This document shows, one piece after another, positions 25,301 to 32,916 of a stretch of DNA of 64,000 nucleotides (its first letter is position 1; each line of letters starts with the position of its first letter). Made by a program: the position numbers and the translations under genes. The DNA comes from Actinomycetes bacterium (GTDB taxonomy: Bacteria; Actinomycetota; Actinomycetes; Actinomycetales; Microbacteriaceae): assembly GCA_023451265.1 (NCBI GenBank), contig JAEYAG010000080.1, positions 33,441 through 97,440 on the forward strand, given 5' to 3'. Below the pieces are notes generated by a model. The model ran no database searches. It saw nothing but the letters and a program-made list of their open reading frames with translations, and was not told where the DNA came from.

Positions 25301-25800
25301 TTCACATCGTCGCGCAGCAGGAGCTCCTTGATGTAGAGCCCCGCCATGATCGTCTTTCCGGCGCCGGGGTCATCGGCCAGGAGGAACCGAAGCGGTGTGC
25401 GAGGCAGGAGCTCTCCGTAGACCGCGCGGATCTGATGCGGAAGCGGCTGCACGTCGCTCGTCGCGACCGCGAGCATCGGGTCAGAGTGGCCGGCGTAAAG
25501 GATTCTCTGTGCTTCCGCGGCGAGCCGGAAGTCTTGGGCGTCGGCATCGAAGGGACGACCGTGTTCCTGGTGCACGCTCAGGTCTTCTTCGTCGGCGCGG
25601 TAGATGATCCGCTCCGCGACGTTGCCGTCCGGACCGCGGTAGATGAGCTGCGTCGCTTCCGGTCCGTGGGGGATCATTGCGATGACGTCTACCGGTGCGC
25701 CGGGGATCACCCCAGTGAGCTTCGTCCCTGCTTGCACAGTCGTCCAGAATCCCGCGTTTGACACAGCATCCTTCCTATCAGGAGCGGACGACGTCGCCAT
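22321..25800 (-). CDS. SNF2-family helicase with C-terminal DUF3883 (nuclease-like) domain
   Basis: A 1159-residue protein. The N-terminal domain is followed by a SNF2/RapA-like motor: Walker A DDPGAGKT (residues ~143-150), VDEAHRMSA, MTATPHNG, then helicase-C ATDAAGEGLNLQ and RIEQRFGRIHRIGQ. A long helical middle leads to a C-terminal DUF3883 (about 1045-1159) with FDVLSKK and IEVKAR, the D...ExK pattern of PD-(D/E)xK-like folds. DISARM DrmD and other phage-defence helicases have related motors. It diverges, with only 66 bases between, from the YhaO-like/DUF1156/DUF499 operon, so both may share regulation. Confidence 0.85.
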   Translation of the reverse strand: MATSSAPDRKDAVSNAGFWTTVQAGTKLTGVIPGAPVDVIAMIPHGPEATQLIYRGPDGNVAERIIYRADEEDLSVHQEHGRPFDADAQDFRLAAEAQRILYAGHSDPMLAVATSDVQPLPHQIRAVYGELLPRTPLRFLLADDPGAGKTIMAGLYIKELLLRDDVKRCLIVAPGSLVEQWQDELRLKFGLDFEILAAGMQDAAPGANVFDGKPLLIARMDQLARNEFLLHQLEEAEFDLVVVDEAHRMSATWFSGELKASRRFQLGLLLSTRARHLLLMTATPHNGKEEDFQTFLSLLDRDRFAGPGDKSASAGTADGFMRRMVKEDLLTFEGKPLFPERHAETASYPLSDAEMHLYEMVTEYVREGMNRADRLDGKRKVTVGFALTVLQRRLASSPEAIFQSLRRRADRLEKARLDLLARRDAATQPRSTLSFDDDDPDIDEYDAEELEEAEEELVDAATAALTAAELETEVAELRDLAQIADRVLASQQDSKWVELRGVLESEVLERADSAPRKLIVFTEHRDTLNYLERRITSLIGRVDAVVAIHGGVPRHERRRITEEFTHNPDVQVLLATDAAGEGLNLQAAHLMVNYDLPWNPNRIEQRFGRIHRIGQTEVCRLWNMVAEGTREGEVFRRLLDKIEEQKRAYGGKVFDVLGTSLGEMSLTRVLRDAIRYGEQPDVRAKMFQTIDSGVSAGLRELMDDNALAKEALPPTELERLRDQMEEARARRLQPHFIRDAFLEAFRRLGGRAERRERGRYEITHVPASVRESTRAPISRRYHRVTFDIATMGSDVSDRAELLAPGHPLHDAVLRITVESLRSVLDRGTVLSSADLDAPSLLVGVLNEVQDATGATIAQRFGYVLAPDDGECLDAGPAPYLDYAPGSLQSVGDVARFVPREEQARSWVIANQLPSFASDIVQMRTHEYTRLADRVRKRLNREVNRLGIEAMKTDEAARLGKKVRVSGDSLRRRADELEARLESRLALIEKQLKMSPQPPKIVAVALVVPEASAGSGNEGRASAQDLTLARKAVERRGVEAVLAAERRLGREPVEQAFNNPGFDVLSKKPGEPSLRIEVKARILGAEDFSITRNEVLTALNAAPDHRLALVSVHPDGADFDRVHYVGEAFAGAEPQWLADFGVVSQRLDWDAWWSRGREPF

Positions 25801-25866
25801 CGTCGGGGGTGTGGTCTGACGCCAGGTAGGCTTGATGGTGACCGTCGATGCGGAGGTTCAGGGGAT

Positions 25867-26901
25867 ATGCCGACGATCCTTGCCGTTTCGGGGATTCTGA
25901 TCGATCGTGCGTTCCCGGGGCTGGGGCAGAGCGCTGCGCAAAGGCGGCGCGCGCTCACGATGAGCGCGGTTGTGAAGATCATCGGGCTGGCACGTCAGCA
26001 CAACGTCGACGCCATCGTGATAGTGGGCGGACTCTTCGACGGCCAGTCGGTCGGCATCCATTCGATCTCTGCGGCGATGCAGATCCTCGACACATTCGAC
26101 GGTGTTGTGCTGATCGCGCCCGGCGCGCGCGATCCGTTCGATGAGGACGGCGAATACGGCGGGCCAGCGATGGGAAACAGGGCGCGCGTCTGGCGGACTT
26201 CCTCGTTCACCGAAGGTGCGTCGCTCGACGGAGCACGGATCCTCGGCCGCGCGTCCAAACGCCCGAGCGGAGGCGACAGCCGCCTGCCCGATGTCGACCC
26301 GGCACAGGCCTCGATCGTCATCGGCGACGGGATTGATGTGTCGGATGCTGCGGCGTGGGCATCACGGTCGCCCAACCGTCACGTCATCACGACAGGGGAT
26401 CCTGAGCAGTTCGGCTCGGGCGTGACTGTGCTCGCCCCCGTGAACGCCGACGTTGGTCATCCTTTCGGGCAGGCGGTGCTGGTCACTGTCGAGGCCGGCG
26501 GCCGCGTGGCCACGCGCGCTGCGTCCGTTCTCGAGGGCTCGCCCGCGACCGTCGATGTAGACGTCACCGATGTTGCCGACACCATCGGATTGGCGAAGAG
26601 GATCAACTCGCAGGCTGAGACCATAGAGCCGTGGTCGGTTCTCCGCCTCAGCGGAGAGCTCCCGCAGGGCGTGCTCCTTCCATCGACGATCGGCTCAGCC
26701 CCGGTACGCGATGACATCATCCTCGACGAGTCGGCGCTGTCCTTCGCGTTCACAGAGCCCGCGTCCGGCGACCGCACCGCCCTCGCAGAGTTCCTCCGAT
26801 CGGCGGCCGATGCCGCCGGCGACGACAAAGTCCGCCACCAGGCGATCGCCCTCGGACTGCAGGCGCTGGGATCGGTAGCGCGTGAGGTGGCGGCGCTGTG
26901 A
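25867..26901 (+). CDS. YhaO/SbcD-like phosphoesterase without its metal ligands
   Basis: A 344-residue protein. Order and spacing match DNA-repair metallophosphoesterases (SbcD, YhaO), but the catalytic motifs are changed. The usual D-x-H of motif I is G9-I-L11, GD of motif II is GG (VGGLFD, residues 53-58), and GNHD of motif III is GARD (86-89); no GH motif follows. The flanking hydrophobic strands are kept, so this is a folded but probably catalytically dead subunit rather than a decayed gene. Its stop overlaps the GTG of the YhaN-like ATPase (GTGA), like intact YhaO-YhaN or SbcD-SbcC pairs. Confidence 0.72.
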   Translation: MPTILAVSGILIDRAFPGLGQSAAQRRRALTMSAVVKIIGLARQHNVDAIVIVGGLFDGQSVGIHSISAAMQILDTFDGVVLIAPGARDPFDEDGEYGGPAMGNRARVWRTSSFTEGASLDGARILGRASKRPSGGDSRLPDVDPAQASIVIGDGIDVSDAAAWASRSPNRHVITTGDPEQFGSGVTVLAPVNADVGHPFGQAVLVTVEAGGRVATRAASVLEGSPATVDVDVTDVADTIGLAKRINSQAETIEPWSVLRLSGELPQGVLLPSTIGSAPVRDDIILDESALSFAFTEPASGDRTALAEFLRSAADAAGDDKVRHQAIALGLQALGSVAREVAAL

Positions 26902-29900
26902 GGTTCGACAAGATCCAGGCAACAGCGTTCGGCGCCCTACGCGGGCCGTCGCTGGAGTTCCCCGAGCGGATGACGATCGTCCACGGGCCGAATGAAGCGG
27001 GCAAGTCGACGTGGTTTGCCGCGATGTTCGCAGGACTGACCGGGCGCCGGGTAGCTCGCGGTCGCGGCACGAAGGCGCAGCAGGAGTTCCGCCGCCGACA
27101 CAAGCCATGGGTCGGCTCGCAGTGGCGTGTCACCTGCGACATCGCTCTGGACTCCGGGCTCAGGCTCTCGTTTGAGCATGACCTGCAAGCCGGCACCGTT
27201 CGCATCACCGACCGAGGCCTCGACCGCTTCATCCCCCTTCCCCGACTTGAGCAGCAACTCGGGGTCACCCTGCAGTCCGACGAAGGCTTTGACGGCTCGG
27301 CTCTGCTCGGTCTCAACCGGGAGTCAGTGCGATCGACGATGTTCGTCGGGCAGGCCGACATCCTCGACGTTCTGGTCAACGCGGGCGAACTGCAGGAGTT
27401 CGTTCAGCGGGCGGCCGCGACCGGCCACGTCGACGCGACGGCGGAGCAGGCGCTCGAGTGGATCGCCGAGCAGCGCCGAGAGCGTGTGGGGAGCCCCCAT
27501 ATCGGCAACCGCCCCCTTCGCGCGACGAGCGCAGCCCTCGACGCGGCCCGGACGGCGCTCGGCGACGCGATCGACGCCCGTCACAACGTGCAGGACCTGA
27601 GGATCCGCCTCGGCGGCTCCCGCACCGAACTGGCACGACGTGAGAGTGAACTCGGCGACCTGCGCAACGCAGTCGAGTGGTTCGAGATTGATGCACTGGC
27701 AAAGCGCATCGACCGCGCGCGTGAACTGAACCAGCAGATTGGGTCACTGGCGCAATCGCCTGCTCCCGCCGCGCAAGAACTGATCTCTCGCGTCACCACT
27801 GTGGCCGAGGCGTTCCGGTCACGAGGAGTCGAGCCGACGCCGCTCGAGGGCGACAGCGCGGAGACCATCCGGGCTGAGATCGACGCCCTCCCCGACATGC
27901 CCGCCGGCGACCGGCAACCCGCGCCAGCGGCAATCGAAGCCGAACGCGCTCTCAACGACGCCGAGGCCGCCCTCGAGACGCTCCGAGCCACAGCGCCGAG
28001 CGCCGTGGAAGAGATCGAAACGGATGCGTCTGCCGACGAGATCCGCGTGCTTGCCGAGCGCCTGGCCGAACCAGAGCCGACGCTCGCGCCAGGCACCCAG
28101 TTGCGCATAGAAGAGCTTGAAGCGCAGCACCGGGTCTCGACCGACGAGTACGCAAAGCGCCGGCAGGAGTACGACCGGGCGCTCGCTCACTACGCCGAGC
28201 AGCAGCGGGAATACGCCGGCCAGCGCGAACTGTACGAGACTGCGCGAGCGACCTACGAGGCCGACTATCGCGACTTCCAGAGCCAGGTCGCGGCGAAGAA
28301 CACCGCCTACGAGGCGCAGCGGACCGCGGATGCCGAGCTCGCAAAAGCCGAGGCCCGCAGAGCCGAGCAGGAGCGCGCCGCAACGAGACGACGCGGCGTG
28401 GGGATCGGGCTGACGGCCGCCGGCGCGATTGCGATCATCATCGGCGTGATCGGTCTGGTGCTCGGCATCCCGTTCTTGGCGCTCGGGCTGGGGCTCGCTG
28501 GTGTCGCGGCGGCCGTTCCCGGGCTCGTCCTCGCGGTCAAACGCCGCCCGAGCGAGGCAACGACGCCGCAGCCGAGGCGTATCGACATCCCGAGCGTGCG
28601 GGACGAGCCCGTTCGCCCGACACCACCTGAGCCGCCTCAGCCGGTGACCCTGGCAGCCCCGGGCGAGGCACCGCCCAGACCCGCGGCGCTGGTCGATGCA
28701 GAGCAGAGGCTCGCGCATTGGCAGACCTCGAGCCAGGAACACAAGGCGCTGCGTGATCAGGCAGAGGCAAGAATCGCAGAGCTACGACTGCCCTCTGATC
28801 CGTCTCGGCTTCGAGAGATCGCGCGTTCGCTGGATGACCGCGCCGCGGCACAGGACCGTGCGCGCCGCCACGCAGAGCAGACCGCAGCAGCCGAGCAGAG
28901 CGCCACGAAGGCGGCGCAGACCCTCCTGGCGGCGGTGGGCGGCTCATCGGCGTCCGACGTGTCGGTCGAGGATGCGCGACGGATGCTGGCGGATTACGTC
29001 TCCGCGTGCGCTGAGCGCGATCGCCTTGGCCGACTCGCGGAGCGGCGTGAGGAACTCGTACGGATCCTCGATCAGAGAGTGCAGCGTGAGGGCGACCATG
29101 CCCGCGCGCTCGCAGCGTTCCACCGAACCGCTACCGACGTCGCTGCACTGGCCGCCGAGTTGGCCCTCCCCGTCGCGAGCGAGGACGACGGGCTCGCTCA
29201 GCTTGATGCGTGGCACGAGGAGCAGCGTCGACTCGCGCGCGTCGTCAGCGAACGCGTTGCGCTGGAAGGACGCCTCGAGCAGCTGCTCGACGGGACGTCC
29301 ATCGACGACCTGGCACAAGCGCACTCGCGGCGCATCTCAGACGCGGGACCGCGGCCCGAAGCGGTTGACCCCACCGCCGCTGATCGGTTGGCCGCGGTCG
29401 AAGCACGACGGGATGCCGCCGCTGCTGAGGTCGCGCGCCAAGAGGGGCGGTTGCGCGAGGTTGAAGAGTCGTTGACGTCGATCCCCGAAGCGATGGAGCG
29501 CGAGGCCCTGGCTGAGCGCGACGCCCAGCGTGTGCGGAGCCTGGACCAATACCTCGCACTCGCTGAGACGCACTTGGCGATCGCGAAGGAGCGCGCACAC
29601 GCCGACATCGCGCCTGTGCTCGAGAACACGATCCGTCCATGGCTTCCAAGGATCACCGGCGACAAGTACGTCGACGTTACGGTAGATCCGGCGACCCTCA
29701 TGGTCCGAGCTGTCGAGTCTGGCGGGCGCCCGCGCGACGCCGACATCCTCTCCCACGGCACGACGGAGCAGGTCTTCCTTCTGTTGAGGATCGCGCTCGC
29801 GCAGCATCTCGCGAGCACCGACGAAGTCGCCCCGCTTATCCTCGACGACGTCACTGTGCAGTCCGACCGGCAGCGCACTGAGGCGATACTTGAGCTCCTG

Positions 29901-30005
29901 CATGAGATCAGCAAGGACCGCCAAGTGATCTTCTTCACACAGGAGCTCGAGGTCATCAACTGGGCACTGCAGAACCTGCCCCAACGAGCGGTCGTGGCGC
30001 TATGA
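26898..30005 (+). CDS. YhaN/SbcC-like SMC-type ATPase with a mid-protein membrane hairpin
   Basis: A 1035-residue protein: Walker A HGPNEAGKST near residue 30, long coiled coils, ABC signature SHGTTEQV near 951 and Walker B PLILDDVTVQSD near 980, all apparently functional. Between the coils, about residues 497-548, lie two hydrophobic helices where YhaN-type proteins carry a membrane hairpin; SbcC has a zinc hook there instead. A Pro-rich stretch follows. This would tether the DNA-processing head to the membrane. It is coupled to the inactive phosphoesterase upstream. Confidence 0.82.
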   Translation: MRFDKIQATAFGALRGPSLEFPERMTIVHGPNEAGKSTWFAAMFAGLTGRRVARGRGTKAQQEFRRRHKPWVGSQWRVTCDIALDSGLRLSFEHDLQAGTVRITDRGLDRFIPLPRLEQQLGVTLQSDEGFDGSALLGLNRESVRSTMFVGQADILDVLVNAGELQEFVQRAAATGHVDATAEQALEWIAEQRRERVGSPHIGNRPLRATSAALDAARTALGDAIDARHNVQDLRIRLGGSRTELARRESELGDLRNAVEWFEIDALAKRIDRARELNQQIGSLAQSPAPAAQELISRVTTVAEAFRSRGVEPTPLEGDSAETIRAEIDALPDMPAGDRQPAPAAIEAERALNDAEAALETLRATAPSAVEEIETDASADEIRVLAERLAEPEPTLAPGTQLRIEELEAQHRVSTDEYAKRRQEYDRALAHYAEQQREYAGQRELYETARATYEADYRDFQSQVAAKNTAYEAQRTADAELAKAEARRAEQERAATRRRGVGIGLTAAGAIAIIIGVIGLVLGIPFLALGLGLAGVAAAVPGLVLAVKRRPSEATTPQPRRIDIPSVRDEPVRPTPPEPPQPVTLAAPGEAPPRPAALVDAEQRLAHWQTSSQEHKALRDQAEARIAELRLPSDPSRLREIARSLDDRAAAQDRARRHAEQTAAAEQSATKAAQTLLAAVGGSSASDVSVEDARRMLADYVSACAERDRLGRLAERREELVRILDQRVQREGDHARALAAFHRTATDVAALAAELALPVASEDDGLAQLDAWHEEQRRLARVVSERVALEGRLEQLLDGTSIDDLAQAHSRRISDAGPRPEAVDPTAADRLAAVEARRDAAAAEVARQEGRLREVEESLTSIPEAMEREALAERDAQRVRSLDQYLALAETHLAIAKERAHADIAPVLENTIRPWLPRITGDKYVDVTVDPATLMVRAVESGGRPRDADILSHGTTEQVFLLLRIALAQHLASTDEVAPLILDDVTVQSDRQRTEAILELLHEISKDRQVIFFTQELEVINWALQNLPQRAVVAL

Positions 30006-30102
30006 GCCCGGGGTGTAGCCCGTCGATGTCGGTGCAAGCATCTAGTGTCGAGAGGGTCGCCTCCTGGGGAGGTCGCAATCCTGGGCCGGGAGGAAGTAGT
30101 AC

Positions 30103-32916
30103 ATGGCGCCAAAGCGCAAACTGATCGAAGTCTCGCTGCCACTCGAGGCGATCAACCGCGAGTCCGCTCGCGAAAAGTCGATCCGACACGGACACCCGTC
30201 GACGCTGCACCTGTGGTGGGCGCGGCGCCCGCTCGCCGCGGCGCGTGCCGTGCTGTTCGCGCAACTCGTCGATGACCCCTCATCGCACCCCGAGGAGTTC
30301 CCGACGGAAGAGGCGCAAGCCGTCGAACGCGAGCGTCTGCACCAGATCATCCGCGACCTCGTGGTGTGGGAGAACGTGCGCGACGAGCGCCTGCTCGCCC
30401 GGGCGCGCGCGGAGATCATGAAGTCCACGGACGGGAACCCGCCCGCGATCCTCGACCCCTTCGCCGGCGGCGGTACCATCCCGCTGGAGGCGCAGAGGCT
30501 GGGCCTCGAAGCCCACGCATCCGACCTCAATCCGGTCGCGGTGCTCATCAACAAGGCGCTGATCGAGTTCCCGCCGAAGTTCCGTGACTGGAAGCCGGTG
30601 TTCCCGGGTCTCGCAGGTTCCCAGGTGACCCCGTGGACCGGCGCGACGGGCCTCGCTGCCGACGTTCGCGCCTACGGTCAGTGGATGCGCGACGAAGCTG
30701 AGAAGCGCATTGGAGACCTGTATCCGAAGGCCACGCTGGCCGACGGATCGAAGGCGACTGTGATCGCCTGGATCTGGGCCCGCACGGTCACCTGCCCGAA
30801 CCCAGCTTGCGCAATCGAGATGCCGCTCGTGAGGTCGTGGTGGCTCGGAAAGAAGAAGGGCAAGGAGGCGTACGTAGTTCCCGCGGTTGTGAAGGACGTC
30901 TCGCACCCGAGCGGGAAGCGTGTCGGCTTCTCGATTGGACACGACACTGGCACAGCGCCGCAACGGGGCGAGGACGGGACAGTCAATCGAAACGGTGCCA
31001 CTTGCCTCGCCTGCGCGTCTGCTGTCGGCCTGGAGTACATCCGAGCCGAGGGAAGGGCCAAACGGCTTGGGCAGACGCTCATGGCAATCGCATGCGAAGG
31101 AACGCGGTCCAGAGCATATGTCGCTCCTGATGCGTCCCAGCTAGCAGCAGCCGCTGTGGAGCCTCCTGATCACCTGCCTGATCAGCGAATACCTGATCAG
31201 GCACTGGGTTTCCGTGTCCGAGCGTACGGATTCGATGAGTGGACTGATTTGTTCACGTCGCGTCAACTCTCAACGATGATGACCTTCGCCAGCCTGGTCA
31301 CGGAGGCTCGATCGCTAGTGCTGCAGCACGCGCTTGCGAACGGAAATGAGCTGGGCGAGGACCTCTTGTCGGGCGGTCAGCAGGCGAAAGCCTACGCGGA
31401 CGCGGTGGCGATCTACTTGGGCCTGGCCGTCAGTCGATACTCAAACTTCCAGAACGCGTTCTGCCAGTGGCGACCGGATCCGGGAAAGGAGCAAGTAGGC
31501 CATTTGTTTGCGCGACAAGCGATATCGATGATCTGGGACTTCGCGGAAGCCAATCCGGGGAGCAACTCGGCTGGTGGGTGGCTGCCCGCGTTTCAGTTCA
31601 TCCCGAAGGCCATTGAGGCGCTGCCTGCAGGTCCTTCCGCGGACGCCATTCAGGCCGACGCGGCTAGCCGCGATTATTCCGGGGTTGTCGTGTCGACTGA
31701 CCCGCCCTACTACGACAACATCGGCTACTCGGATCTATCGGACTTCTTCTATGTCTGGCAGAGGCAAGCGCTGGGCGGTTGCTTCCCATCGCTGTTTGGA
31801 ACGGTCCTAGTGCCGAAGGCAGAGGAGCTTGTCGCAAATCCCTTCCGCCACGGCGGGGACGAGGGCGCGAAGGCCTTCTTCGAGTTTGGATTTCGCGAGG
31901 TCTTCCAGCACGTACGGGCTGCCGCCACGTCCAACTTCCCCGTGGCAGTCTTCTACGCGTTCAAGCAGTCGGACAGCGACTCGGAAGGTCAGGCCTCGTC
32001 TGGCTGGGAAGTGCTACTTGAAGGAATGGTGAAGAGCGGGTGGGCGGTCACCGCCACCTGGCCAATTCGAAGTGAGCTATCCAACAGAACTCGCGGGATC
32101 GACTCGAATGCTCTCGCGTCATCCATCGTCCTTTCACTGCGCCCTCGCCCTGTAGACGCACCGACAACGGACCGCAGGGGTTTCATCGCTGCGCTGAAGC
32201 GCGAGCTCAGCAGCGCCATGCGCGATCTCCAGTCAGGCGGGATCGCGCCAGTCGACCTTCCGCAGGCAGCGATCGGCCCAGGTATGGCGGTCTTCTCGCG
32301 ATACGCACAGGTCGTGGAGTCCGATGGCTCCCCGATGACGGTTCGCTCTGCACTGGCGCGGATCAACGAGATCCTCGATGAGGTGCTTGGTGAGCAGGAG
32401 GGTGACTTCGATCCGACCACGCGGTTCGCGATCGCGTGGTACCGCTCGAACGGCTACAACACCGGCGCTTTCGGGACAGCCGACGACCTCGCGCGCGCCC
32501 GCAACACGGCTGTCGCGACGATGGAGCGCCACGGCATCCTGACCTCTCGTGCGGGCAAGGTGCAGCTCTACAAACCAGCTGACCTCGATGAGAAATACGA
32601 CGTGTCGAGCGATGAGTCGACGAGTGCGTGGGAGGCGTTGCACCACGCAATCCGCATTCTCGAGTCAGGCGGCGTGCTGTCAGCGGGGTTGTTCCTGCGC
32701 GACGCGTCGCAGCGAACCGACGGGGCCGTCGACCTCGATTTGGTGAAGGAGCTCGCGTACCTGCTGTTCCAGCTCGCCGAGAAGAACGGCTGGACGAAGG
32801 ACGCAATCAGCTTCAACGCGATCGCGACCGCATGGCCGGAACTCACGGACGCTGCGCGCACGGCATCGGGACAGTCCTATGCAACCTCGACTCTCGATTT
32901 CGGAGATGACGCCTGA
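30103..32916 (+). CDS. DUF1156-family adenine-type DNA methyltransferase
   Basis: A 937-residue protein. The N-terminal DUF1156 signature (KLIEVSLPLEAINRESARE, then HPSTLHLWWARRPLAAARA) leads into the SAM-binding motif DPFAGGGT (residues ~118-125). A zinc-ribbon insertion follows (CPNPAC and CLAC), and the catalytic DPPYYDNIGY sits near 533. The family is predicted to methylate adenine or cytosine amino groups and occurs in defence islands next to DUF499 ATPases. The ATG at 30103 has a GGGAGG site. Its stop shares one base with the DUF499 start (TGATG). Methylation of self DNA is its likely job. Confidence 0.88.
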   Translation: MAPKRKLIEVSLPLEAINRESAREKSIRHGHPSTLHLWWARRPLAAARAVLFAQLVDDPSSHPEEFPTEEAQAVERERLHQIIRDLVVWENVRDERLLARARAEIMKSTDGNPPAILDPFAGGGTIPLEAQRLGLEAHASDLNPVAVLINKALIEFPPKFRDWKPVFPGLAGSQVTPWTGATGLAADVRAYGQWMRDEAEKRIGDLYPKATLADGSKATVIAWIWARTVTCPNPACAIEMPLVRSWWLGKKKGKEAYVVPAVVKDVSHPSGKRVGFSIGHDTGTAPQRGEDGTVNRNGATCLACASAVGLEYIRAEGRAKRLGQTLMAIACEGTRSRAYVAPDASQLAAAAVEPPDHLPDQRIPDQALGFRVRAYGFDEWTDLFTSRQLSTMMTFASLVTEARSLVLQHALANGNELGEDLLSGGQQAKAYADAVAIYLGLAVSRYSNFQNAFCQWRPDPGKEQVGHLFARQAISMIWDFAEANPGSNSAGGWLPAFQFIPKAIEALPAGPSADAIQADAASRDYSGVVVSTDPPYYDNIGYSDLSDFFYVWQRQALGGCFPSLFGTVLVPKAEELVANPFRHGGDEGAKAFFEFGFREVFQHVRAAATSNFPVAVFYAFKQSDSDSEGQASSGWEVLLEGMVKSGWAVTATWPIRSELSNRTRGIDSNALASSIVLSLRPRPVDAPTTDRRGFIAALKRELSSAMRDLQSGGIAPVDLPQAAIGPGMAVFSRYAQVVESDGSPMTVRSALARINEILDEVLGEQEGDFDPTTRFAIAWYRSNGYNTGAFGTADDLARARNTAVATMERHGILTSRAGKVQLYKPADLDEKYDVSSDESTSAWEALHHAIRILESGGVLSAGLFLRDASQRTDGAVDLDLVKELAYLLFQLAEKNGWTKDAISFNAIATAWPELTDAARTASGQSYATSTLDFGDDA

